A DNA stretch of 5,497 nt from Deltaproteobacteria bacterium (GTDB lineage: Bacteria; JAUYMQ01). The stretch spans positions 1-5,497 of the forward strand of contig JAUYMQ010000018.1 in NCBI GenBank assembly GCA_030698575.1, given 5' to 3'. Below are positions 1-5,497 of this stretch, piece after piece (within the stretch, counting starts at the first letter, position 1; every line of letters starts with the position of its first letter). A model generated the notes under the pieces. It saw nothing but the letters and a program-made list of their open reading frames with translations, did no database searches and had not been told where the DNA came from. The position numbers and the translations under genes were made by a program.

Positions 1-104
1 ATTTCGTCGGAGAGCGAGTGGAAGACGAAGCTCCGCGCCTTCAGGAAGTCCGCCAGCACTCCTTTTCCCGAACCATTCGGTCCCGTGAGGCCGATGACTA
101 TCAT
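1..104 (-). CDS. P-loop NTPase, N-terminal fragment (kinase-like; gene cut by window edge)
   Basis: Only the first 34 codons are visible, reading leftward from an ATG at 104-102. A GGAGGAG-type ribosome binding site at about 109-116 precedes it with normal spacing. The protein begins with a beta strand (MIVIGLTG) and a perfect Walker A loop, GPNGSGKG, at residues 8-15. A helix and the motif HSLSDE near residue 29 follow. A Walker A at the extreme N-terminus is typical of nucleotide and nucleoside kinases of the adenylate kinase/dephospho-CoA kinase type. The HSLSD stretch reminds me of the kinase-like domain found in front of some deoxycytidylate deaminases, but that is memory and no deaminase part is in the window. 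ATP or GTP binding is well supported; the substrate is unknown. It lies downstream of the inositol phosphate synthase on the same strand, but a 175-base gap and a hairpin suggest a separate transcript. Confidence 0.8.
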   Translation of the reverse strand, partial: MIVIGLTGPNGSGKGVLADFLKARSFVFHSLSDE

Positions 105-223
105 CGTGTCTCCTCCATGGGCTCGACCGCGATCGGCGGCCGGGCGCCAGCGACACCTTGCCACGCCGGACCGCCGCCGCGCAACGTCGGGGGGACAGTC
201 CCTGGGTCGCGCGCCCAACGCGA

Positions 224-250
224 GACCCCCGGCATTCCGGACCGGGGGTC
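224..250 (-). terminator. Candidate transcription terminator hairpin after the inositol phosphate synthase gene
   Basis: A perfect 9-bp inverted repeat, GACCCCCGG (224-232) and CCGGGGGTC (242-250), encloses a 9-base loop. It starts 30 bases beyond the synthase stop codon on the minus strand, where a terminator would be expected. No run of T follows on that strand, so it is not a textbook intrinsic terminator. It may still act with Rho or only protect the mRNA 3' end. A second, weaker stem (GGGGC/GCCCC, 265-277) lies directly behind the stop codon. Confidence 0.45.
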
Positions 251-279
251 GGCTGTTCCGGCGAGGGGCGCGGCCCCCG

Positions 280-1599
280 TCAGTCGTAGTACTCGTTCCC
301 GAGGTGGGTGATCAGCTCCTCGCCACGCAGGTGGCGGAGCGTGTTCTTGAGCTTCATGAGCTGGATGAACAGATCGTGCTCGGCGTAGAGCCCGGGGGCC
401 GTCATGGGGCTCTTGAAGTAGAAGCTCAGCCACTCCTGGATGCCCTTCATCTTCGTGCGCTGCGCCAGATCAAGGAAGAGCGCAAGGTCGAGGACGAGGG
501 GCGCCGCCAGGATGGAATCGCGGCAGAGGAAGTCGATCTTGATCTGCATCGGATAGCCGAGCCATCCGAAGATGTCGATGTTGTCCCACCCTTCCTTGTT
601 GTCGCCGCGGGGCGGGTAGTAGTTTATCGAGACCTTGTGGAAGAAGTCGCCATAGAGGGTGGGATAGAGGTCCGGCTGGAGAATCTGGGTCAGCACGGAA
701 AGCTTGGACTCTTCCTTGGTCTTGAACGAGCCCGGGTCGTCGAGAACGGCACCGTCGCGGTTTCCGAGGATGTTCGTCGAGTACCAGCCGGCAAGCCCGA
801 GAAGCCGCGACTTGATCCCCGGCGCAATCATGGTCTTCATGAGCGTCTGGCCCGTTTTGAAGTCTTTGCCGCAGACGGGCACGCCCTTCTTCCGGGCCAG
901 CGATACGAGCGCCGGGATATCCACCGTGAGGTTAGGCGCGCCGTTGGCGAAGGGGACGCCGCTCTTGAGCGCGGCGTAGGCGTAGATCATGCTTGGCGCG
1001 ATGGCCGGATGGTTCTTCTTCATCGCGGCCTCGAACCCTTCGAGGGTCTCGTGGACGGCCGCGAGTTTGAGGAACACCTCGGTGCTCGCGCACCAGATCA
1101 TCACGAGACGTGAACAGCCATTTTCCTTCTTGAAACGCGCGATGTCGTCGATGAGCTGCTCGGCGAGATCGAGCTTGGTCTTGCCCTTCTTCACGTTCGG
1201 CCCGTCCAGCCGCTTCACGAACTGGCGATCGAAGACAGCTTTCATGGGCCGGATGTTCTCGATCGAGTCCTTCACCGACTCGACCAGCCCGCGCTCCAGG
1301 ACACCGGCGTTGATCGCCGCTTCGTAAACGTTGTCCTTGTAGATGTCCCAGCCCCCGAAGACGAGATCATCGAGGCCGGCCAGGGGGACGAAATCCTTGA
1401 TGAGCGGCGCACGGCCATCGGTCCGCTTTCCGAGGCGGATGGTCCCCATCTGGGTCAGCGAGCCGATGGGCTGTCCGAGCCCGCGGCGGATGGCTTCCAC
1501 GCCGATGATGGTTGTCGTGCTCACCGCCCCGAGTCCCGGCATCAGGATGCCGAGCTTTCCCTTGGCGGGCGCGATCGCGGACTTCTTCTTGGCGGGCAT
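280..1599 (-). CDS. ino1: Myo-inositol-1-phosphate synthase
   Basis: This NAD-dependent cytosolic isomerase converts glucose 6-phosphate to 1L-myo-inositol 1-phosphate, the entry point to inositol lipids and inositol solutes. The 439 residues are near the usual bacterial length. The N-terminal Rossmann part has the glycine loop PGLGAVSTT at 21-29. Further family motifs are GWDIYKDNVYEAA (83-95), NGAPNLTVDIPAL (219-231) and GKDFKTGQTLMKT (244-256). Against the yeast enzyme as I remember it, the catalytic lysines map to K295 and K299 (FKTKEESK), K335 (GDNK) and K396 (FKSP), so the enzyme looks active. The ATG at 1599 has GAGGA 5 bases upstream and is the only start before the fold. It adds a lysine/alanine-rich tail, MPAKKKSAIAPAKGK, of unknown role. 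The gene is divergent from hisI, and no phosphatase or inositol-lipid synthase gene is visible beside it. Confidence 0.95.
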   Translation of the reverse strand: MPAKKKSAIAPAKGKLGILMPGLGAVSTTTIIGVEAIRRGLGQPIGSLTQMGTIRLGKRTDGRAPLIKDFVPLAGLDDLVFGGWDIYKDNVYEAAINAGVLERGLVESVKDSIENIRPMKAVFDRQFVKRLDGPNVKKGKTKLDLAEQLIDDIARFKKENGCSRLVMIWCASTEVFLKLAAVHETLEGFEAAMKKNHPAIAPSMIYAYAALKSGVPFANGAPNLTVDIPALVSLARKKGVPVCGKDFKTGQTLMKTMIAPGIKSRLLGLAGWYSTNILGNRDGAVLDDPGSFKTKEESKLSVLTQILQPDLYPTLYGDFFHKVSINYYPPRGDNKEGWDNIDIFGWLGYPMQIKIDFLCRDSILAAPLVLDLALFLDLAQRTKMKGIQEWLSFYFKSPMTAPGLYAEHDLFIQLMKLKNTLRHLRGEELITHLGNEYYD

Positions 1600-1737
1600 G
1601 GTTGTCCTCGTGTTGGCCGGAGTTGGGCAGGGCTTGGTGCGAGTGGGAGGGACGTCGTTTTTGCGTGCTAAGAAGCCCCCCTTAACCCGACGGAAGTCTA
1701 GTCAATGGGTCAGTGCGCCGCAAGCGGCCGCTCTTGG

Positions 1738-1766
1738 TTGACGCCCCCCGGATCCCGTGTTAGAGA
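1738..1766 (+). promoter_or_regulatory. Candidate sigma-70-type promoter for hisI-hisG
   Basis: TTGACG at 1738-1743 matches five of six -35 consensus bases. After 17 bases comes TAGAGA (1761-1766), a poor -10 with three matches. Transcription would start near 1773 and give a leader of roughly 37 bases before the hisI ATG. That leader is too short for an attenuator with a histidine-codon leader peptide. Position and spacing are good, but the weak -10 makes this tentative. Confidence 0.35.
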
Positions 1767-1809
1767 TGCACGCCACTTCTTCCGGGCGGGCAAGTCTAGG
1801 AAAATCATC

Positions 1810-2184
1810 ATGGATCTCGATTTCGACAAGTGGGACGGCCTGGTTCCGGCCATCGCGCAGGACTGGAAGACCGGCGAGGTCTACATGCTCGCCTTCATGG
1901 ACCGCACCGCTTGGGAGAAAACCCTCGCGACCGGGAAGGTCCACTACCACAGCCGTTCGCGAAACAAGACCTGGATGAAGGGCGAAGAGAGCGGTCACGT
2001 TCAGCTGGTGAAGGAAATTCTCGTCGATTGCGATGAAGACACCGTGCTCCTGAAGATCGCGCAGGAGGGCGGCGCAGCCTGCCACACGGGCTACCGCACC
2101 TGCTTCTACAGGCGGACCGGCACGGGCGGCGTCGAGGTGCTGGGCGAGAAGGTCTTCGACCCGGAGAAAGTCTACCGAAAATGA
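1810..2184 (+). CDS. hisI: Phosphoribosyl-AMP cyclohydrolase
   Basis: The enzyme catalyses the third step of histidine synthesis: hydrolytic opening of the purine ring of phosphoribosyl-AMP to give ProFAR. It is a 124-residue cytosolic zinc enzyme of the stand-alone type, with no HisE pyrophosphohydrolase domain fused behind it. Diagnostic motifs are [15 protein letters not shown] (48-62), the metal-binding DCDED (73-77), and [10 protein letters not shown] (90-99). Zinc ligands are expected at C74, C91 and C98, and magnesium at D73, D75 and D77. The frame stays open upstream to 1705, but those 35 extra residues look nothing like the family. The ATG at 1810 has AGGA 8 bases upstream and gives the normal N-terminus, so I chose it. 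The stop overlaps the hisG start by four bases (ATGA), which implies one operon and coupled translation. Confidence 0.96.
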   Translation: MDLDFDKWDGLVPAIAQDWKTGEVYMLAFMDRTAWEKTLATGKVHYHSRSRNKTWMKGEESGHVQLVKEILVDCDEDTVLLKIAQEGGAACHTGYRTCFYRRTGTGGVEVLGEKVFDPEKVYRK

Positions 2185-3080
2185 AGCGCAAGGCGTCAGA
2201 GAACGAGGGGGCGGTGCTGCGGCTGGGGCTTCCGAAGGGGAGCTTGCAGGACGCCACGGCTGCGCTCTTCCGGAAGGCCGGCTACATCATCACCTTTGGC
2301 AGCCGCTCCTACTATCCCGACATCGACGACCCGGACATCGAGTGCATGCTCATCCGCGCGCAGGAGATGGCGCGTTATGTCGAGGACGGGGTGATCGACT
2401 GCGGCCTGACCGGTCGCGACTGGATCCAGGAAAACGGGGCCAAGGTGGTCGAGATGACGGAGCTTGCCTACTCGAAGGCCACGAGCCGGCCCGTGCGCTG
2501 GGTGCTCGCCGTGCCAGAGGACTCTCCCGTCCAGTCGGTCAAGGACCTCGCGGGCCAGCGGATAGCCACCGAGCTGGTCGAGGTGACCAGGGCGTACCTT
2601 CGCAAGCACCGCGTGAAAGCCGAGGTCGAGTTCTCCTGGGGGGCGACTGAGGTCAAGCCGCCAAAGCTTGCCGACGCCATCGTCGAGGCCACCGAGACCG
2701 GGTCCAGCCTGCGGGCGAACAACCTGCGCATTGTCGACACGCTTCTCGTGAGCACGACGCGCTTCATCGCAAACCGGAAGGCGAGCCGCGACCCATGGAA
2801 GCGGCGCAAGATGGAAAACCTGGTGCTCATGCTCCGCGGCGCCGTCGAGGCGGAGGGGCGCGCGGGCCTCATGATGAACGTCCGGAAAAAGGATCTGAAG
2901 AAAGTCCTCGCGCTGCTCCCCGCGTTGCAGAAGCCGACCATTTCCGCGCTGTCCGATCCGGCCTGGTGCGACATCAACACCATCATCGAAGAGAAGGCCG
3001 CACGGGATCTGATTCCCGCTCTGAAGGAAGCAGGGGCTGCCGGGATCGTCGAGTACCCCCTCAACAAGATCATCCCCTGA
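2181..3080 (+). CDS. hisG: ATP phosphoribosyltransferase, long form
   Basis: This is the first, committed step of histidine synthesis: ATP plus PRPP gives phosphoribosyl-ATP. The 299 residues fit the long HisG class. A two-lobed periplasmic-binding-like catalytic core starts at [11 protein letters not shown] (13-23) and includes CGLTGRDW (74-81). The PRPP-binding loop is at about 166-182, with [10 protein letters not shown] at its centre. A C-terminal PII-like regulatory domain occupies about 225-299 (GLMMNV at 229-234, PTISAL at 252-257, [12 protein letters not shown] at the end). Long forms are known to be hexameric, inhibited by histidine and independent of HisZ, so feedback control is expected. 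The ATG overlaps the hisI stop. Its own ribosome site is poor (GGAG 14 bases upstream), consistent with translational coupling. No other his genes lie in the window. Confidence 0.97.
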   Translation: MKRKASENEGAVLRLGLPKGSLQDATAALFRKAGYIITFGSRSYYPDIDDPDIECMLIRAQEMARYVEDGVIDCGLTGRDWIQENGAKVVEMTELAYSKATSRPVRWVLAVPEDSPVQSVKDLAGQRIATELVEVTRAYLRKHRVKAEVEFSWGATEVKPPKLADAIVEATETGSSLRANNLRIVDTLLVSTTRFIANRKASRDPWKRRKMENLVLMLRGAVEAEGRAGLMMNVRKKDLKKVLALLPALQKPTISALSDPAWCDINTIIEEKAARDLIPALKEAGAAGIVEYPLNKIIP

Positions 3081-3131
3081 GCCGGCTGCGCTGAGCGTGT
3101 GGGGGGTCGCGCGGCGCACGCGAGCGGAAAG

Positions 3132-3604
3132 ATGTTCTCCGAGGATCTTCGGGCCTGTCTGAAGCCCGTCGTGATCGTGCAGAAGGTCATCTGGTTTGCG
3201 CTGACCGCGCCGATCCCGATCTACCTCAGCGTTCTGTTCGGGTGGGATGGGGGCTCCGAATTGCCGCTGCCCGCCCTTCCGGGCTGGCTCTACCGCCCAC
3301 GGACGCCGCGGCGCCACCTGCGGACACGCCGTCCGCCCTCGCCGACAAGGTTCGCGCCTACATGGCCCTCGGACCGGCGGACCGGCGGCTGCTCGGCCTC
3401 GCGACCTGGCTCATCGTGCCGCAAGTAATCTGCCTGGCCGCGAACGAGGCCGTCGTGAGCTTCGGTTTTGTGCTGGGGCTCCTGGGGGGATCGCCGGCCG
3501 CGGCAATCCCCTTCGCCGCCGCCGTGCTCGTCCTGAACTTTCTCGTCTACCCCCGCACCGAGGAGATCCTGCTCCGCCTCCAGGTCTGGGCGGACGTGGG
3601 CTGA
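3132..3604 (+). pseudogene. Small membrane protein of unknown function, split by an apparent frameshift
   Basis: Two adjoining reading frames look like halves of one roughly 155-residue membrane protein. From the ATG at 3132, the first frame encodes a short basic stretch and a membrane helix (about residues 13-37, rich in V, I, L, F). It then runs into an unlikely Arg/Pro-rich tail that ends at 3428. The second frame, open from a GTG at 3242, encodes a proline/alanine linker and then two hydrophobic segments (about 3389-3488 and 3497-3550), with the stop at 3602-3604. Good codon use switches frame between about 3249 and 3300, where a G5 run (3249-3253) sits. One missing base would join the halves. 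The second half shares TGATG with the next gene, so it is probably translated. It could be a sequence error, a real mutation, or a GTG-started gene of its own (3242-3604). A GTG at 3099 is another possible start for the first half. I recognise no named family. Confidence 0.6.
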
Positions 3605-4167
3605 TGGAGGAGGCGCCGGTGACCGAGCCGCGCATCAGGACCGAAGAGCCGATCATCGAGGAAGTGCTGGATCGGTGGGGCGGATCCATCGGGAAGGATC
3701 TCCCCGCGGTCCGGGGCCACGTCTACCGGATGTTCAATCACACGCTGGCGCTGGCGGACGGAAGCGAGGCGACGGTCCGCAAGGCCGCGGTCGCGGCCGC
3801 CTTCCACGACCTGGGAATCTGGGCGCGCGGGACCTTTGACTATCTCGCTCCCTCCTGTGACCTGGCGATGGCCTTTCTCGAGGAGCGGGGCTGGGCGGAA
3901 TTGTCGGAGGATGTTGCCGCGATGATTCTTTTCCACCACAAGCTGACCCCGTGTCGGGGCGCGGACGCATCCCTCGTGGAGGCATTCCGCAAGGCGGACC
4001 TCGTCGACCTCTCGATGGGGCTTGCCCGGCTGGGCCTCGACCGGTCTCACCTTGCGGCCGCGCGCACCGCTTTTCCCAACGCCGGTTTCCACCGCCGTAT
4101 CCTGGCGCTGGGCACCCGCTGGGCGCTCCGGCACCCGCTGAACCCGCTCCCGATGTTCCGGTGGTGA
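3604..4167 (+). CDS. HD-domain phosphohydrolase-like protein
   Basis: This is a 187-residue soluble protein with the metal-binding pattern of the HD superfamily: H46 in a helix, the HD pair at H68-D69 (AAFHDLGIW), HH at 111-112 (ILFHHK) and D132 (KADLVDLS). Such enzymes usually hydrolyse phosphate ester bonds in nucleotides or signalling molecules, using a metal pair. The motifs appear intact, so it is probably active, but the substrate cannot be read from the sequence. It is not an HD-GYP, GGDEF-linked or RelA/SpoT-type protein: no such partner domain is present and the length fits one small domain. The ATG at 3604 overlaps the stop of the membrane-protein gene by one base (TGATG), so the two are likely translated together and may work together. 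A GTG at 3619 is a less likely start. Confidence 0.85.
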   Translation: MEEAPVTEPRIRTEEPIIEEVLDRWGGSIGKDLPAVRGHVYRMFNHTLALADGSEATVRKAAVAAAFHDLGIWARGTFDYLAPSCDLAMAFLEERGWAELSEDVAAMILFHHKLTPCRGADASLVEAFRKADLVDLSMGLARLGLDRSHLAAARTAFPNAGFHRRILALGTRWALRHPLNPLPMFRW

Positions 4168-4203
4168 GTTTTCCGGGCCAGGAACGCTGAGGATCGAGCA
4201 ACC

Positions 4204-4590
4204 ATGGTTCACATCTGGCCAATCCTCTGGGTCGGCGCCGGCGGATTCATCGGCTCGGTCCTTCGATACGCCCTCGCGGGCCTGGTCCACCGTCTGATTC
4301 CCTTCGCCGCCTTTCCCTATGGCACCTTGGCCGTGAACGTGACCGGGTGCCTGGCAATCGGAATCCTGGGCGGGATCTCGGACGGCCGGCAGACGGTTGG
4401 CCCCGACCTGCGGCTCTTTCTTCTCATCGGGGTTCTGGGCGGCTTCACGACCTTCTCGACCTTCGGGCACGAGACCCTGGCCCTCGCGCGCGACGGTGAG
4501 TACCTGAAAGCATCCGCCAACGTCCTGCTCCAGGTGACGGTCGGTCTCACGGCCGTCTGGCTGGGTTATGGCGCCGGCCGGCTGCGGTGA
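4204..4590 (+). CDS. crcB: Fluoride ion channel CrcB/Fluc
   Basis: This inner-membrane channel lets fluoride leave the cytoplasm and so protects enzymes such as enolase. The 128 residues form four membrane helices at about 4-24, 37-58, 68-92 and 103-124. Family motifs are all present: GGFIGSVLRY (13-22), GTLAVNVTGCLAIG (40-53, with the conserved N45) and GVLGGFTTFSTFGHE (76-90). F84 and F87 should correspond to the phenylalanine box lining the fluoride path, and TTFSTF to the central sodium site region. A single copy implies an antiparallel homodimer, as in known Fluc proteins. The ATG has GAGGA (4189-4193) 10 bases upstream. It lies 36 bases behind the HD gene, which is too short for the known fluoride riboswitch, and I see none. 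Confidence 0.95.
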   Translation: MVHIWPILWVGAGGFIGSVLRYALAGLVHRLIPFAAFPYGTLAVNVTGCLAIGILGGISDGRQTVGPDLRLFLLIGVLGGFTTFSTFGHETLALARDGEYLKASANVLLQVTVGLTAVWLGYGAGRLR

Positions 4591-4597
4591 GGTAGCG

Positions 4598-4948
4598 ATG
4601 ATTCTTCCACGCGACGGACATCTCCTGCGAATCTACATCGGCGAGAACGACCGGCACGAGAACCTGCCGCTCTACGAGTGGCTCGTCCGGAAGGCCCGGG
4701 AACACGGCCTGGCGGGAGCAACCGTGCTGCGGGGCCTCGAGGGGTACGGAGCGCACAGCCGCCTGCACACCGCGAAGATTCTGCGGCTTTCGAGCGACCT
4801 GCCCATCCTGGTGGAGATTGTCGATACCCGGGAGCGGATCGAGACGTTCATTCCCGTCATCGACGCGGCGGTGAGCGAGGGGCTTGCGACGATCGAGAAG
4901 GTGGAAATTCGTTTCTACCGGAGCGGAAAGGACGGTGCGGCGCGCTGA
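4598..4948 (+). CDS. DUF190 family protein (PII-like fold), partner of CrcB
   Basis: This is a 116-residue cytosolic protein of the DUF190 family, whose known structures resemble the PII (GlnB) signalling fold. Matching features are the first strand LLRIYIGENDRH (9-20), the helix LYEWLVRKAREHGLAGATV (25-43), the RGLEGYG turn (45-51) followed by HSRLHT, the strand LPILVEIVD (68-76), and the C-terminal strand KVEIRFYR (101-108). The biochemical role is not established. The family often sits next to crcB, so a part in fluoride resistance or channel control is inferred from context. The frame opens at 4568, inside crcB. I chose the ATG at 4598 because GAGG (4589-4592) lies 5 bases before it and this gives the normal N-terminus. 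The gap to crcB is 7 bases, and that ribosome site overlaps the crcB stop codon, which suggests coupling. Confidence 0.92.
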   Translation: MILPRDGHLLRIYIGENDRHENLPLYEWLVRKAREHGLAGATVLRGLEGYGAHSRLHTAKILRLSSDLPILVEIVDTRERIETFIPVIDAAVSEGLATIEKVEIRFYRSGKDGAAR

Positions 4949-4992
4949 GTTAGCCGATGCCTCCCGAGGCCGGGTTGCTCCCCACAATCCAC

Positions 4993-5021
4993 TTGAGGCC
5001 GGCTCGTTTCCGACGTATTGT
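4993..5021 (+). promoter_or_regulatory. Candidate sigma-70-type promoter for the secreted-protein gene
   Basis: TTGAGG (4993-4998) and TATTGT (5016-5021) are separated by exactly 17 bases, and each matches four of six consensus positions. Transcription would start near 5028, leaving a leader of about 100 bases before the GTG at 5130. It is the best promoter-like pair I found in the 181-base gap and fits a new transcription unit starting after DUF190. No experimental support; the two boxes are only moderately good. Confidence 0.4.
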
Positions 5022-5113
5022 CTCCAACAACCCCCCGAGAAACATGGCACGCCTGCGCATCGGCCCGCGTCCGCGCGTTTGCCGGCTGCGCCGCGCGATG
5101 CGCGCCGGGGCCC

Positions 5114-5120
5114 GAGGAGG
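5114..5120 (+). promoter_or_regulatory. Strong ribosome binding site that sets a GTG start
   Basis: GAGGAGG is close to a perfect anti-16S match and lies 9 bases before the GTG at 5130. It decides the start of the last gene, because no ATG is available in that frame until codon 41. Confidence 0.8.
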
Positions 5121-5129
5121 CCCGCTTCC

Positions 5130-5497
5130 GTGAAATTGCGCCCTACCGCCGTCGTTCCCGTTGCCGCCCTGTTCCTTCTTCTCGCCGCCGGGCGCCTGGC
5201 GCCGTCCCTGGCGGTAGAGGGCGACGACAAGGCCGCCACGCGGGCAATGATGCAGGGGATCTTCGCGTCCCTTCGCACCGCTTTCGTCGCCAGCCTGAAC
5301 GAGAAGCAGTACGAGTCACCCAAGCAGCTCAAGGAAATCCAGACGGCGCTGGAGTCGCTGGCGGCCAACGCCGGTTATCTGGAAGCGCACGGGCAGAATC
5401 TGAACCCGAGCTACGACTTCCTCCGCCGGTCGCTCGCAGCTGACGTGCGGGAGGCGGCCCGGCGCTACAAGGAGGGGGAATTCGGAAGCTCCCGGTT
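5130..5497 (+). CDS. Exported protein of unknown function, N-terminal part (cut by window edge)
   Basis: The frame starts with GTG and stays open to the window end, showing 122 codons. Residues 1-28 form a clear Sec signal peptide: basic start with K2 and R4, a hydrophobic core at about 7-20 (LFLLLAA inside), and a likely cut after S-L-A at 26-28. The mature part seems all-helical and charged, with helices around 40-55 (MMQGIFASLRTAF), 63-85 (KQLKEIQTALESLAANAG) and 98-116 (YDFLRRSLAADVREAARRY). It should therefore be periplasmic or surface-located. The helical layout recalls small exported proteins that end in a single CxxCH heme site, like class II cytochromes c. No cysteine appears in the visible part and the C-terminus is missing, so this is only a guess. 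It probably has its own promoter and is not part of the crcB transcript. Confidence 0.8.
   Translation, partial: MKLRPTAVVPVAALFLLLAAGRLAPSLAVEGDDKAATRAMMQGIFASLRTAFVASLNEKQYESPKQLKEIQTALESLAANAGYLEAHGQNLNPSYDFLRRSLAADVREAARRYKEGEFGSSR

Noticed and set aside
85-1113. Long plus-strand open frame of 342 codons opposite the inositol phosphate synthase
   Set aside because: It mirrors the codon pattern of a clearly identified gene on the other strand, resembles no family, and has low-complexity charged sequence typical of a shadow frame in GC-rich DNA.
1679-1705. Minus-strand promoter for the inositol phosphate synthase: TTGACT with TTAAGG or TAAGGG
   Set aside because: The spacing is only 14-15 bases and the -10 match is poor, so I do not call it as a feature.
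1694-1799. Direct repeat AAGTCTAG at 1694-1701 and 1792-1799
   Set aside because: An 8-base match about 100 bases apart is expected fairly often by chance in a region this size; the second copy overlaps the hisI ribosome site.
1705-1809. Upstream extension of hisI to an ATG at 1705
   Set aside because: The 35 added residues do not fit the HisI family, and the ATG at 1810 has a properly spaced ribosome site.
2196-3317. Minus-strand open frame of 373 codons opposite hisG
   Set aside because: hisG is certain on the plus strand; the reverse reading is rich in Arg, Pro, Gly and His and has no recognisable domain.
3547-4470. Minus-strand open frame of 307 codons across the HD gene and crcB
   Set aside because: It spans two well-supported plus-strand genes and their junction, so it is a by-product of base composition.
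4959-4970. Possible terminator stem GCCT/AGGC after DUF190
   Set aside because: Only four base pairs with no T run; too weak to call.
4547-5368. Minus-strand open frame of 273 codons opposite DUF190 and the exported-protein gene
   Set aside because: DUF190 motifs, the ribosome site and the signal peptide on the plus strand explain this region; the reverse product looks like no protein I know.

Overview
The window is GC-rich chromosomal DNA with densely packed genes. It reads like an ordinary housekeeping region of a free-living, probably Gram-negative bacterium. There is no sign of a phage, plasmid, transposon or CRISPR array. The lineage cannot be fixed from this window. The stand-alone HisI next to a long-form HisG resembles arrangements I remember from Desulfovibrio-like (former Deltaproteobacteria) genomes, but related high-GC candidate phyla fit equally well.

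Left part, minus strand. The window opens inside a P-loop NTPase gene (start at 104, cut by the window edge). Upstream of it lies a full myo-inositol-1-phosphate synthase gene (1599 to 280). The 175-base gap between them holds a perfect 9-bp GC hairpin that could end the synthase transcript.

Middle, plus strand. A 210-base divergent intergenic region separates the synthase from hisI (1810-2184) and hisG (2181-3080). These two overlap by ATGA and encode two steps of early histidine synthesis. Next comes a small membrane-protein gene whose start lies in one frame and whose end lies in another (3132-3604), so it is frameshifted or contains a sequence error. It is joined by TGATG to an HD-domain phosphohydrolase (3604-4167). 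Then come crcB, the fluoride channel (4204-4590), and a DUF190 gene (4598-4948) 7 bases behind it. All six genes from hisI to DUF190 run the same way with gaps of at most about 50 bases and may be one transcript.

Right part. A 181-base gap carries a promoter-like pair (TTGAGG, 17 bases, TATTGT). It is followed by a GTG-start gene with a strong ribosome binding site and a signal peptide. This gene runs off the window end.

I see no clear undescribed system. The observations most worth a second look are the frameshifted membrane gene coupled to the HD gene, the crcB-DUF190 pair, and the bacterial inositol phosphate synthase without visible inositol-lipid neighbours.
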